Shown one piece after another: positions 14,870 through 22,769 of a stretch of DNA of 64,000 nucleotides. Each line of letters opens with the position of its first letter. Within the stretch, counting starts at the first letter, position 1. Origin of the DNA: Actinomycetes bacterium (lineage in GTDB: Bacteria > Actinomycetota > Coriobacteriia > Anaerosomatales > Anaerosomataceae); contig JALHJB010000003.1 of the NCBI GenBank assembly GCA_022839745.1, positions 62,001 through 126,000 on the forward strand, written 5' to 3'. A program made the position numbers and the translations under genes. A model generated the notes under the pieces. That model saw only the letters and a list, made by a program, of their open reading frames with translations, had not been told where the DNA came from and did not search any database.

Positions 14870-15549
14870 ACCTCCACCACGATCGGGCAGTGGTCGCTCC
14901 TGCCCCACCAGACATCGTCATCCAGCACCATGAGCCGTGGGTTGGCGCGCAGGGCATCCGACGCGAAGCAGTAGTCGAGGTGGAACGGTTGCTCGGCGCG
15001 GTTGTGATGCCGGTACGTGGGCACCAGTTCCTCACCGTGCGCCTCGCCAGACTGCTCGTGGTAGAGGCTGCGCAGTCCCAACTCCTTGGCACGCTGCACG
15101 AACAGCGGGTGCGAGCGCTTCTGCGATGTCACGCGCGCACTCGAGTTGAGGTCGCCGATGAGCATCGCCGGACCGGCACCCAAGAACTCCGCGTACCGAT
15201 CGAGCGCACCCATGAGCACCTGGTGATAAGTGACGCCGCCGGGATACTGCACCGGCCACGCCGCGAGAAGGCGCAGGTCCTGCGGCCCCCGCACCGCAAA
15301 GCCAGCTGTAAGGGGAGGCGAGCCGTCATTCAGTGGGTGCGGATCGAGCCCGTACTCGCCGAACGCGACCACTGCCAGGCCAGGCGCCGCAGCGCCGATC
15401 CAAGAGACCTGTGGCCCGACGGGCACACTCGGGGGCGCGGTCTCGCAGAGCACCACGATGTCCGCTCGCAGCGACTCGAGCATCTTAAGCGCAGCGTCGA
15501 ACGACCAATGTCGCCCGTTGTAGTTGGCGTTCCAGGAGATGATGCGCAT
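14866..15549 (-). CDS. Endonuclease/exonuclease/phosphatase-fold protein
   Basis: 227 aa, ATG 15549 (GAGAGGA upstream). The EEP fold is complete: SWNANYN at the N-terminus, DIVVLCETA (catalytic Glu), GDLNSSARV (Asp-Asn), HLDYCFAS, and the C-terminal SDHCPIVVEV with the catalytic Asp-His. It could cut DNA or RNA, or remove phosphates; the substrate is unknown. It is translationally coupled to nuclease-like paralog 2, the role the NERD gene plays for paralog 1. The longer frame upstream is not coding. Confidence 0.88.
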   Translation of the reverse strand: MRIISWNANYNGRHWSFDAALKMLESLRADIVVLCETAPPSVPVGPQVSWIGAAAPGLAVVAFGEYGLDPHPLNDGSPPLTAGFAVRGPQDLRLLAAWPVQYPGGVTYHQVLMGALDRYAEFLGAGPAMLIGDLNSSARVTSQKRSHPLFVQRAKELGLRSLYHEQSGEAHGEELVPTYRHHNRAEQPFHLDYCFASDALRANPRLMVLDDDVWWGRSDHCPIVVEV

Positions 15550-15620
15550 CCGCGATCCTCTCGGCGAGCGGGTGGCCTTACAGGGAGTGTAGCGCAGGGG
15601 GTAAGACGCGGTTCGGGCCC

Positions 15621-15672
15621 TGGTGACATCCCGGTAAGACCATCGTGCCAAACTTGGCCTGTGAGCACGCGA
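15621..15672. repeat. 50-bp direct repeat, copy 1
   Basis: Plus strand GGTGACATCCCGGTAAG ... TCGTGC ... GCCTGTGAGCAC. The second copy is at 19349-19400. Read on the minus strand both encode VLTG-x-V-x-H-[DE]-GLTGMSPG, and most differences between the copies are at third codon positions. The repeats flank the Abi_2 and helicase genes. Confidence 0.6.
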
Positions 15673-15717
15673 GCCCTTGCAGGTGGGACCGCAACCAGGT
15701 AGTGTCTGAATCAGCAA

Positions 15718-15757
15718 ACCCGCCAAGCCTCTGCCTAGCATGCTCACTGTGGCGGGT
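15718..15757 (+). terminator. Hairpin upstream of the Abi_2 gene (terminator or attenuator)
   Basis: ACCCGCCA (15718-15725) pairs perfectly with TGGCGGGT (15750-15757) and is followed by CTTCCTTT, 23 nt before the GTG start. It could end transcription from repeat 1 or regulate the gene. Confidence 0.4.
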
Positions 15758-15780
15758 CTTCCTTTGCCCGGAGGGATCAT

Positions 15781-16683
15781 GTGGAGTACACGAAGCCACC
15801 GCTCACGTTCGAGGAGCAAGCCGACCTGCTCCTGCATCGAGGCTTGATAGCTGATCGCGGAATCCTCCTGGCACGCCTCAGAAGCGTGAGTTACTACAGG
15901 CTCAGTGGATACACGTTTCCGTTCCGGGACGGTGCCGACACCTTCAGGAGCGGCACCACTCTGGACGAGGTGTGGGCACGCTACACCTTCGACAGACGAT
16001 TGCGCTTGATGGTCATGGATGCCATCGAGCGCGTCGAAGTCTGCGTCCGCACGGAGCTCGTATACTGCCTTGCCCACGACCAGGGGGCCTTCGGCTACCT
16101 GGACGCTGACAACCTGCCGGGAATGACTGCCGACATGCATGAACGGTTTCTGGACGAACTGCGCAAGGAGTACAAGCGCAGCAGCGAGACCTTCATCAAG
16201 CATTTTCGAGACAGCTACGGAGAGCCGCACGAGCTCCCACCCTACTGGATGATCACCGAGCTCATGACGTTCGGGACGCTGCTCACTCTGTTCCGGGGAA
16301 GCCCGGCCACCGTGAAGCGACGCATCGCGGCAAGGTTCGGCGTCGCCGACAAAGTTCTGGAGTCGTGGCTGGGTGCCCTCAACGTAGTGAGGAACATCTG
16401 CGCCCACCACGCTCGACTTTGGAACCGAGAACTCGGCTTCAAGCCAATGATCCCGAAGAAGGATCCCCGCTGGCACGACCCGGTTGAGATTCCAGATGAT
16501 CGCATCTTCGGCATCCTGACGATTCTGAAGTACTTACTCGATGACATCGCTCCACAGAGCGAGTGGCCGAACCGGTTGGCGGACCTTCAGACGTGCTACC
16601 CCTCGATCCCCATGCGCTCGATGGGCTATCCCGACGCGTGGGAATCATGCCCTGTGTGGGCGCCGGTACAGGCTGACGGCTAG
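15781..16683 (+). CDS. Abi_2 (AbiD/AbiF-like) family protein with HEPN motif
   Basis: 300 aa, GTG start preceded by CGGAGGGATC. The family N-terminus reads LTFEEQADLLLHRGLI ... RLRSVSYYRLSGYTFPF and DRRLRLMVMDAIERVEVCVRTEL. The C-terminal HEPN RNase motif R-x4-H is present in NVVRNICAHHARLWNR. Abi_2 proteins cause abortive infection and are thought to be HEPN RNases, sometimes guided by a small RNA. Transcribed opposite to the surrounding minus-strand units. Confidence 0.92.
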   Translation: MEYTKPPLTFEEQADLLLHRGLIADRGILLARLRSVSYYRLSGYTFPFRDGADTFRSGTTLDEVWARYTFDRRLRLMVMDAIERVEVCVRTELVYCLAHDQGAFGYLDADNLPGMTADMHERFLDELRKEYKRSSETFIKHFRDSYGEPHELPPYWMITELMTFGTLLTLFRGSPATVKRRIAARFGVADKVLESWLGALNVVRNICAHHARLWNRELGFKPMIPKKDPRWHDPVEIPDDRIFGILTILKYLLDDIAPQSEWPNRLADLQTCYPSIPMRSMGYPDAWESCPVWAPVQADG

Positions 16684-16785
16684 GAGTCGACAACCCCCGC
16701 CGCACCGCTTCCTCATGCCGCGCAAGCAACTCCCACCTCGCCCGCATGTCGCCACCCCCGCACCCTCCCCCGATGTCCGACCGGT

Positions 16786-19353
16786 ATGCTAGGTTGCTCG
16801 TCGACCCCGCATCTCGAAGCGACCGGAGGAGCAGCCCTGCAATTCACATGGACAACCGATGCAGTGAGCCCGGAAGCGCTCGAGGGCCTCGGCTACGAGG
16901 TGCTGTCACTCCGCACGCTGCAGCGGTCGCTCATCAAGCAGGCCAAGCTGGCCGGCCCGCACCGCACTGGCGTGCGCAACGCGTCGCATCGTGTGCTGGA
17001 GCTCATGACCGGTGCCAGGCCCCTCGCCGTCGTCGATGTCGATCTGTCCGACCCCGCATCCCTCTCGGACCTGTACAACTACTGCGTCGTTCCCTGTTAC
17101 CACGGGAAGCGGGACCTCCTCGTACAGGCGCGGGAGGAGCTCCTCGAGCTGTCGCCGGACGCGTTTCTCGAGCAAGAGATCGGGTACGCCTGGACCCTGC
17201 AGCGCCTGCGGTACCTGTTCGACAGCGCCACGCACAAGCGCGACAACTTGGTTGCCGGAAACCTTGGCCGACCCGCCTCAGCCGATACCGGGCTCGACCA
17301 GTATCAGCGGGCCGCGGTCGCGGCAGGTATGGGCGTGACGCAGATCATCGCGCCCGCTGGCAGCGGCAAGACGCTGACACTGATCGCGCGTGTGCGGGAG
17401 CTGCTCGCCCGCGGTGTCGAGCAGGACAGGATCCTCGTCACCACATTCAACGCCGCAACCGCCCGGGAATTGAAGGGCAAGCTCGGCAGTTCGGGCATCG
17501 ACCGAACCGCGGTTCACACCTTCCACGCCCTCGGCCGTCGGATCCTCTCGGAGGAGAAGCTCCTGCGCGGCGAGATCGGCGACATCGGCTACCGCATGTG
17601 GCGTCTGCTCTGCGTGAAGGCGAAGCAGCAGACCGGCGAGTGGATCGAACCGGCCGACGCCAAAGCCGCGATCGAGGACCTCAAGCTTCGGCGCAAGGGC
17701 CCACACGACATCTCGTCTGAAGAGGGCGACACGGCCGAGACGCTTCGCACGCTCTTCCGCCTCTACGAAGCTGAGCTGGAACGACAGAGCCGCGACGACC
17801 ATGCGGACCTGATCCTCAAAGCGCTCGACCTGCTCGAGCGCAGCGCGACGGCCCGCGAGCGGTGGCAGGCACGGTGGGAGTGCGTTCTGGTGGACGAGTA
17901 CCAGGACATCGAGCCGATCCAGGAGCAGCTGATCCGCATCCTTGCGGCTCCGCAGGACTGCCTGTTCGTCGTGGGCGACGAAGACCAGTGCATCTACTCC
18001 TGGCGGCGGGCCGACCCCACGCGCATCGTCCAGCTCGACCAGGTGTATCCGGCACTCGAGCGGCACGTGCTGCAGGTGAGCTACCGGTGCCCAGAGCGCG
18101 TGGTCTCGGCATCCAGCGCGCTCATCACACACAATCGCAGCCGCTTCCCCAAGCCGATCACCTCCGATCCCGCGCGCAGTGACGAAGGCCGGGTGCTGGT
18201 CAACGGGTATGCGTCGCAACAGGACATGTGCGCCGGCATCGTCGGGCCGCTGGCACAGAGCACCAGCTATGCCCGGGCCGCCATCCTCACCCGCACGCGA
18301 CGGCTCCTGAAGGTCGCCGCCGTAGCGCTCCACGATGCGGGTGTCCCGTTCACGACCAGGGAGGGCATGCTCTCGCCCACTCCCGCCGAGAAGACGGTGC
18401 TCGCCTACACACGACTGGTCTCTGCCTCGGCTTCGGCCACCCCGGAGGACGTTGAGCGGGTCTTTGAGATACCGCCGACCGGCCTGCCCGACGGCGCCGA
18501 AGCCACGATCGCCCGCGCTCTGCGGGAGGGGACATCGTTCCGCAGCGCAGTCTCGAAGCTCCGGCTCGCCGACTGGCAGACCGCGAAAGTTGCCGCACGT
18601 GCTGAGATCCTGGATTCGCTGAGTCATGAGACGTCAGCTGGCAGGGTGATGGCTCGCCTCCTCAAGGACGGCGGTCTTGAAGCGTACTACCGGGATGCGG
18701 AGAAGATGAGCCCCGCCAACATGGATGCCGTGGAGACGCTCAACCAACTCGCGCTCGAGTCCTCGGAAAGCGCCTCACTGGAGCAGTTCGTGACGAGCTT
18801 TGCGGCGCGGCTTGCGTTCTTTGAATCCGGCGGCGATGACGCTGGCTATGCGATCGACACGATCCACGGTGCCAAGGGCCGCGAATGGGACACCGTCGTG
18901 CTCTTCGCCTGCGATGACGACCAGATGCCGCACGCTCGAGCGCTCAAGGAGACCGCGGGTCGATCGAAGACGGAGATCCTCGAGGAGGAGCGCCGCCTCG
19001 CCTACGTGGCATTCACCCGCGCAAAGCGAACCTTGGTGATCGCGCACACGAGTGACAACCCGAGCCGGTTCCTGTACGAGGCGGGCTTGCTCGAGCGGCC
19101 GCGGCCCGCGATGCGACCGCAGCCAAAGCCTGTGCCGAAGCCCCGGCCGGGAGCGCGACACTGCGCCACGCGGAGCGACCGCGGAGTACGAACGGCGCAT
19201 GTCGGCAAGGTGCACGCGAACCGGATCTCCGGTCGGCTGTGCGGCGTGTGTGGCAGCGCGATCCCGCTCGAGGGGCTCATGGCTCGCGTGACGGTGGATG
19301 ACTGCGACACGTGGGCTCACATCGCGTGCGCGTCGGGGTTAGAATCCCGGTGA
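16786..19353 (+). CDS. UvrD/Rep-like superfamily 1 helicase with C-terminal zinc-knuckle tail
   Basis: About 855 aa. Walker A APAGSGKT near residue 190, motif Ib/II VDEYQDIEP near 370, motif III GDEDQCIYSWRRAD near 397, motif IV SYRCPE, motif V TIHGAKGREWDTVV near 695, motif VI AFTRAKRTL near 740. The first 170 residues are an extra domain of unknown type, and the tail has CGVCGSA ... CDTWAHIAC, a possible zinc knuckle. The start is uncertain: ATG 16786 lacks an SD, while CTG 16837 has GGAGGA at good spacing. It is a 3'-5' DNA helicase, probably defence-related by location. Its last codons form part of direct repeat copy 2. Confidence 0.9.
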   Translation: MLGCSSTPHLEATGGAALQFTWTTDAVSPEALEGLGYEVLSLRTLQRSLIKQAKLAGPHRTGVRNASHRVLELMTGARPLAVVDVDLSDPASLSDLYNYCVVPCYHGKRDLLVQAREELLELSPDAFLEQEIGYAWTLQRLRYLFDSATHKRDNLVAGNLGRPASADTGLDQYQRAAVAAGMGVTQIIAPAGSGKTLTLIARVRELLARGVEQDRILVTTFNAATARELKGKLGSSGIDRTAVHTFHALGRRILSEEKLLRGEIGDIGYRMWRLLCVKAKQQTGEWIEPADAKAAIEDLKLRRKGPHDISSEEGDTAETLRTLFRLYEAELERQSRDDHADLILKALDLLERSATARERWQARWECVLVDEYQDIEPIQEQLIRILAAPQDCLFVVGDEDQCIYSWRRADPTRIVQLDQVYPALERHVLQVSYRCPERVVSASSALITHNRSRFPKPITSDPARSDEGRVLVNGYASQQDMCAGIVGPLAQSTSYARAAILTRTRRLLKVAAVALHDAGVPFTTREGMLSPTPAEKTVLAYTRLVSASASATPEDVERVFEIPPTGLPDGAEATIARALREGTSFRSAVSKLRLADWQTAKVAARAEILDSLSHETSAGRVMARLLKDGGLEAYYRDAEKMSPANMDAVETLNQLALESSESASLEQFVTSFAARLAFFESGGDDAGYAIDTIHGAKGREWDTVVLFACDDDQMPHARALKETAGRSKTEILEEERRLAYVAFTRAKRTLVIAHTSDNPSRFLYEAGLLERPRPAMRPQPKPVPKPRPGARHCATRSDRGVRTAHVGKVHANRISGRLCGVCGSAIPLEGLMARVTVDDCDTWAHIACASGLESR

Positions 19354-19400
19354 CATTCCGGTAAGCCCCTCGTGCGAGACTGCGCCTGTCAGCACACTCA
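19349..19400. repeat. 50-bp direct repeat, copy 2
   Basis: Plus strand GGTGACATTCCGGTAAG ... TCGTGC ... GCCTGTCAGCAC, overlapping the helicase stop codon. See copy 1 at 15621. On the minus strand it ends an open frame with SVLTGAVSHEGLTGMSPGF and stop. Confidence 0.6.
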
Positions 19401-19541
19401 GCGCCGCTTGACAGGAACCGCGAGCCGATGGAGTATCTAGGCATCTTTTCCCCGCTGGATCAGCGTTCGCGCCCCTGGCGGGGTCAGTCTCTTCTGGGGG
19501 CGGAACGCGCAAGTGCGCCTCGCGCACCGGGCGCCCCTTGT

Positions 19542-19610
19542 GCCCATGTCTTCGTCGATGGCCAGAACCTCTTCAGGTCCGCGAAGGCTGCGTCTGGCTA
19601 CTACGACCCA
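19542..19610 (+). pseudogene. Remnant of a NYN-domain (LabA-like) protein
   Basis: A short plus-strand stretch encodes CAHVFVDGQNLFRSAKAASGYYDP, which matches the first strand and helix of NYN/PIN-like nucleases (the VDGQNL motif with its catalytic Asp). It stops abruptly where the HD gene's end begins, and no more of the domain follows. From 19401 to 19541 no other gene is visible. It marks the edge of a lost gene. Confidence 0.6.
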
Positions 19611-20164
19611 AGCCCCACCCGCTCCAGCAGCTCCCACGCGCGCTCCACACGCTGCCGCGACACCTCGAACCTCAGCTGGCGCACGTCGAGCTCATCGCTC
19701 CCAAGCCGCACACGGTCGAGTCCGTCGGCGTCCTTGAGCACGCGGAACACGGCAAGCGCACCCTCGCGGTCCGGCAGCCACATGGCCGCCCGCTCCCCGT
19801 GCTCCTCGCTGCCGCAGTGGTGCGTGATCGCGTAGAGAGCGGCGTCGCGCGACTGTGGCTCCACTCCGGTGTGCAGCCCGAGCCCCTGCACCTTCCCAGC
19901 GCTCTTCGCGCCGTGGTAGTAGTCGGCGCCGTCGTTTGTGCGGCCGATGTCATGCCACAGCGCCGCGAAGTGGAGCGCCTCGCGCTGCCACTCGGCCAGC
20001 CCGAGCGCCTCGGCGATCTCCTGCGCGTGGATCCACACCCGGAGCGTGTGCCCGATGCCGTGGATGCCGTACGCGCCAGACGAGCCGTCGGGCCGTTCGA
20101 ACCACGACGCGGGCACCCCGGGCAGGTGTCTTGTGGTCATCGGCTGGGTCATCTCGCCGGTCAT
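19601..20164 (-). CDS. HD-domain phosphohydrolase-like protein
   Basis: 187 aa, ATG 20164 (GGGGAGGA upstream). The HD motif is visible: GIHGIGHTLRVWIHAQEIAE, LHFAALWHDIGRTNDG (His-Asp pair), then AITHHCGS and LKDADGLDRVRLG. Metal-dependent phosphohydrolase or nucleotide hydrolase activity is likely; substrate unknown. It overlaps the 3' edge of the NYN remnant and is followed upstream by higBA-2. Confidence 0.85.
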   Translation of the reverse strand: MTGEMTQPMTTRHLPGVPASWFERPDGSSGAYGIHGIGHTLRVWIHAQEIAEALGLAEWQREALHFAALWHDIGRTNDGADYYHGAKSAGKVQGLGLHTGVEPQSRDAALYAITHHCGSEEHGERAAMWLPDREGALAVFRVLKDADGLDRVRLGSDELDVRQLRFEVSRQRVERAWELLERVGLGS

Positions 20165-20222
20165 CCCACCAAGTCCTCCCCATCTGGTTAGCTCGTTCCC
20201 TGACCCGTCGCAGTCGATCTCT

Positions 20223-20264
20223 CTACCGCACACAGGCGAGCTTTCTGCTCGACGCCCGGCTTAG
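20223..20264 (-). repeat. 3' flank shared by the two HigBA modules, copy 2
   Basis: Homologous to 10139-10182: GAGCTTTCTGCTCGACGCCCGGCTTAG on the plus strand, with the antitoxin stop inside. On the minus strand CGAGC AGAAA GCTCG forms a short hairpin. Confidence 0.5.
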
Positions 20265-20575
20265 GCGACACTCAACCTCTTGATCTTCGTGCCCTTGCGC
20301 TTGAGTTCCTGCGCAGCGTCCCAGAGGTCGACCGCGCGCTGGGCGTTCAGCCAGAACTCCGGTGAGTTGCCGAACAGCTGGGAGAGCCGAAGGGCCATCT
20401 CGGGGCTCAGCGCGCGGCGCTCGCGTAGCAGCTCGTTCACGGTCTGGCGCGAGACGCCGAGTGCGTCTGCCATACCCGCGACCGTAAGGTCGTAGTCCGG
20501 CATGAAGTCCTCGCGCAGCATCTCACCCGGATGGGTGGGGCGGACGGTGCGCTCTCCAGTGTTGGGGATTGCCAT
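20261..20575 (-). CDS. higA: HigA-type XRE antitoxin, module 2
   Basis: 104 aa from ATG 20575 (AGAAGG upstream, 15 nt after the toxin stop). Pattern: VRPTHPGEMLREDFMPDYDLTVAGMADALGVSRQTVNELLRERRALSPEMALRLSQLFGNSPEFWLNAQRAVDLWDA, typical HigA. The longer frame covers the toxin's end and is not used. Antitoxin and co-repressor of the operon. Confidence 0.93.
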   Translation of the reverse strand: MAIPNTGERTVRPTHPGEMLREDFMPDYDLTVAGMADALGVSRQTVNELLRERRALSPEMALRLSQLFGNSPEFWLNAQRAVDLWDAAQELKRKGTKIKRLSVA

Positions 20576-20589
20576 GGTCACACCTTCTC

Positions 20590-20871
20590 TCAGTGGTAGT
20601 CGCAGATCTCGACGTCGTAGGCGTCCCCGTCTTCGAAGCGAAAGCAAACGCGCCATTGCTCATTCACGGAGATGGAGTACTGGCCCTTGCGGTCGCCGCC
20701 GATCGCATGCAGCCGGTTGCTTCGGGGCTCGTGGAGGTCCTCGATGCGTGTCGCGAGGTCGACGTACTCCAGGCGACGACGAGCACGCCGCGCGAGGTCC
20801 GGCGCGAAGCGTTTCGCGCTTCCGGTGGCGTAGATCTCCTGGGTACGCTTGTCAGCGAACGTCTTGATCAT
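20590..20871 (-). CDS. higB: HigB/RelE-type toxin, module 2
   Basis: 93 aa from ATG 20871. Pattern: FADKRTQEIYATGSAKRFAPDLARRARRRLEYVDLATRIEDLHEPRSNRLHAIGGDRKGQYSISVNEQWRVCFRF ... VEICDYH, the HigB family, ribosome-dependent mRNase. ATG 20871 lies 7 nt after the -10 box, so the transcript is probably leaderless, as in module 1; ATG 20880 would lie inside the -10. Confidence 0.93.
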   Translation of the reverse strand: MIKTFADKRTQEIYATGSAKRFAPDLARRARRRLEYVDLATRIEDLHEPRSNRLHAIGGDRKGQYSISVNEQWRVCFRFEDGDAYDVEICDYH

Positions 20872-20878
20872 GTGGATC

Positions 20879-20907
20879 ATGATAACGCGTCACGTGACAC
20901 GCGTCAA
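20879..20907 (-). promoter_or_regulatory. higBA-2 promoter and operator
   Basis: Minus strand: TTGACG (20902-20907), 17-nt spacer, TATCAT (20879-20884). The spacer holds ACGCGT boxes on both sides of CACGTG, a near-palindrome suitable for HigA binding. The -35 box is identical to that of module 1. Confidence 0.85.
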
Positions 20908-20929
20908 CTGGCCGATCGGAGATGCTGGT

Positions 20930-20962
20930 GCTCGCCCAACGTCTGTGAGTTGAGCCGCGAGC
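20930..20962 (-). other. Half attC-like site
   Basis: Minus strand GCGGCTCAACTCACAGACGTTGGGC resembles the 3' half (GACGTT core) of attC sites a-c and lies just upstream of the higBA-2 promoter. The matching other half is not found, so it may be eroded. Confidence 0.35.
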
Positions 20963-21013
20963 CGCGGATCGCGCCCCTGGAAGCGATAGCCTGAGCGGTG
21001 CGTCGGAGCATGC

Positions 21014-22033
21014 CTACCCTGTGAGTGCCCGCACCCTGTCGGCTATCGCAACCACGGCCCGATGCAGCACGTCCGGCCCTCGCTCCACCCATGGCCGCAG
21101 GTCGCCCAGTTCGACCTCGAGCCCCTCGGCACGCAGCCCCGACTCATGCTGCACAAGCGCCTGGTACAGCCGCATCCATCGCGCATCCTCGCTCAGGTCC
21201 GCCGGGCGCAGGCTCTGGAGCACTCCCACCAGCGCCGGCCATGCCGTCACCCAGTCGACATAGCGAGGCGGAGTGCCTGCCGCGTCTCGCAACCCTCGCG
21301 CGAGCCTATAGAGCGCGCGACGGCCGTCGGCGCGACGCTCGGCCCACCCCCACTCGGCGAGACTCGCAAGGTAGTCGGCTACAGGTGCCTGCCCATATGC
21401 CGCCCGGACAGCGATTTCCCGGCCATGAGACCACTCGTGAGTCCAGAGATAGGTCAGCACTTCAGCCCTCGGCCCGATTCCCACGAGCGCCCGCGCCCTG
21501 AACCGCAGGCACGCCGGGATCGAACCATCCGGGTGTTGCGACATCCCCCGCAACTCCAGCGGACCGCGCGCGTATCCCACGCTCGCGAAAACGGGATCTG
21601 GATGTGCTCCCGTCAGCAGGGGGCGCCCGTCCTCGCTGGTGAACAAGTCTCGCGCCCCGTACCCCGCATGCGACTCGCGAGCGATGAACTCCTCGTCGGG
21701 GAGCCGCGTGAGCGTCGGGCTGGCGCCATGCAGCCCTGCGATCCGCGCCGCCGCCCCCAGCAGCCGACGCTGATCACCGGTGCCAGCCTTCGCCATCCTT
21801 TTCAGGCGTGATACATCCACAACCGCATGGTTCCTCGACAGCCAGTCGAGCATCTCGTCGAAGAGCCTCGGATCGGTTCGCGCGATCTCGAAGGTGGCCA
21901 GCGTGAGCGCCTCGGGGTCGACAAGCGTTTCCTGGCTCGCGCGGATGCCGGCCAGCCCGATGGCCGTCCACTGTTGCCATGCCACCTCGAGAAGCGCATC
22001 GAGTAGCGATGAGTACAGTTCCCTAGGGTTCAC
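21014..22033 (-). CDS. Winged-helix-containing partner protein of a nucleotidyltransferase
   Basis: 339 aa. Its first 11 nt overlap the end of the nucleotidyltransferase gene, so they form a coupled pair. The N-terminal 140 residues are helical without a known domain; residues about 200-260 look like a winged helix (RAEVLTYLWTHEWSHGREIAVRAAYGQAPVADYLASLAEWGWAERRADGRRALYRL). The domain could bind DNA or act as antitoxin, as the winged helix does in AbiEi systems, but gene order here is reversed. Family not recognised. Confidence 0.8.
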   Translation of the reverse strand: MNPRELYSSLLDALLEVAWQQWTAIGLAGIRASQETLVDPEALTLATFEIARTDPRLFDEMLDWLSRNHAVVDVSRLKRMAKAGTGDQRRLLGAAARIAGLHGASPTLTRLPDEEFIARESHAGYGARDLFTSEDGRPLLTGAHPDPVFASVGYARGPLELRGMSQHPDGSIPACLRFRARALVGIGPRAEVLTYLWTHEWSHGREIAVRAAYGQAPVADYLASLAEWGWAERRADGRRALYRLARGLRDAAGTPPRYVDWVTAWPALVGVLQSLRPADLSEDARWMRLYQALVQHESGLRAEGLEVELGDLRPWVERGPDVLHRAVVAIADRVRALTG

Positions 22034-22673
22034 AGGCCAGGTCCCCTTCCTCGAGCTCGCACCCGAAGTACTTCAGGAGCGCGGTCAGCATAGATGCGAA
22101 CCCCTCCGATGGGTCCTGGCTCCGGGCCCACCTCACACCCGCGATCAGTTCATCACGCGTAGGTTTGAGCGCTCGGAGGTCCTCCGTATGACGCCCCGGG
22201 CCGAGATCGGCTGCAGCGTAGACTTTCAAGCAGATCAAATCCTCTCTGGCGGGCAGCAACACCGTCAGCCGGGACCCGTACTCTCGCGCGCTCAGGCGAG
22301 ATTCGAACCCCGACGGCAGCCCCCAGTCCAGTAGCTTCGCGGGGCCGGCGTTGAGCCAGTCCGGCTCCAGCCGCAGCACCTCGGCGACTGTGGCCACCGC
22401 CGATGCGAGGGACGGCGGCAGCTCCTCGCACTTGACGAGCGTCGTCCCGTTGCCAAGGCGGCCCTCTGCGATGGCCAGCACATCGACGTCTTTCGTGGGT
22501 CGAATGCGTATGTCGAGCACGTTCAGTGCTGCGCCGCCGATGACGACCAGCTCCAGGGGCCACGCATCGTTCGCCTCCAGCGTTACCGCCAGGAGCGAAA
22601 GGGCTCGATCGATTCCATCCTTGCCTTGAAGGTCCACGACGTGCTCCAACCGCACTTCACCATCTATGACCAT
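22023..22673 (-). CDS. DUF6036-type nucleotidyltransferase
   Basis: 216 aa, ATG 22673. The nucleotidyltransferase core reads LELVVIGGAALNVLDIRIRPTKDVDVLAI (GG and D-x-D), and later YGSRLTVLLPAREDLICLKVYAAADLGPGRHTEDLRAL, as in DUF6036/MNT-like toxins. Such enzymes pair with antitoxins in toxin-antitoxin systems. ATGACCG occurs twice upstream (about 22669-22700), possible operator repeats. Confidence 0.82.
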   Translation of the reverse strand: MVIDGEVRLEHVVDLQGKDGIDRALSLLAVTLEANDAWPLELVVIGGAALNVLDIRIRPTKDVDVLAIAEGRLGNGTTLVKCEELPPSLASAVATVAEVLRLEPDWLNAGPAKLLDWGLPSGFESRLSAREYGSRLTVLLPAREDLICLKVYAAADLGPGRHTEDLRALKPTRDELIAGVRWARSQDPSEGFASMLTALLKYFGCELEEGDLACEP

Positions 22674-22769
22674 TCTATACGGTCATATTGAACGGTTCAT
22701 GCGGTCATTACAAGTCTGGCAAGAACGTGCCGACACGCGCCCATGGCGACGATCTCCTAGCCCGCGCCC

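Noticed and set aside
15550..16476. Extension of the phosphatase-family frame upstream of 15549
   Set aside because: The extra 309 codons lie opposite the Abi_2 gene, whose translation has family motifs; the true start at 15549 begins with the family's own N-terminus.
765..19353. OLD ATPase plus UvrD helicase as a Gabija system
   Set aside because: They are 14 kb apart, on opposite strands, and the helicase is much longer than GajB. Gabija genes are adjacent.
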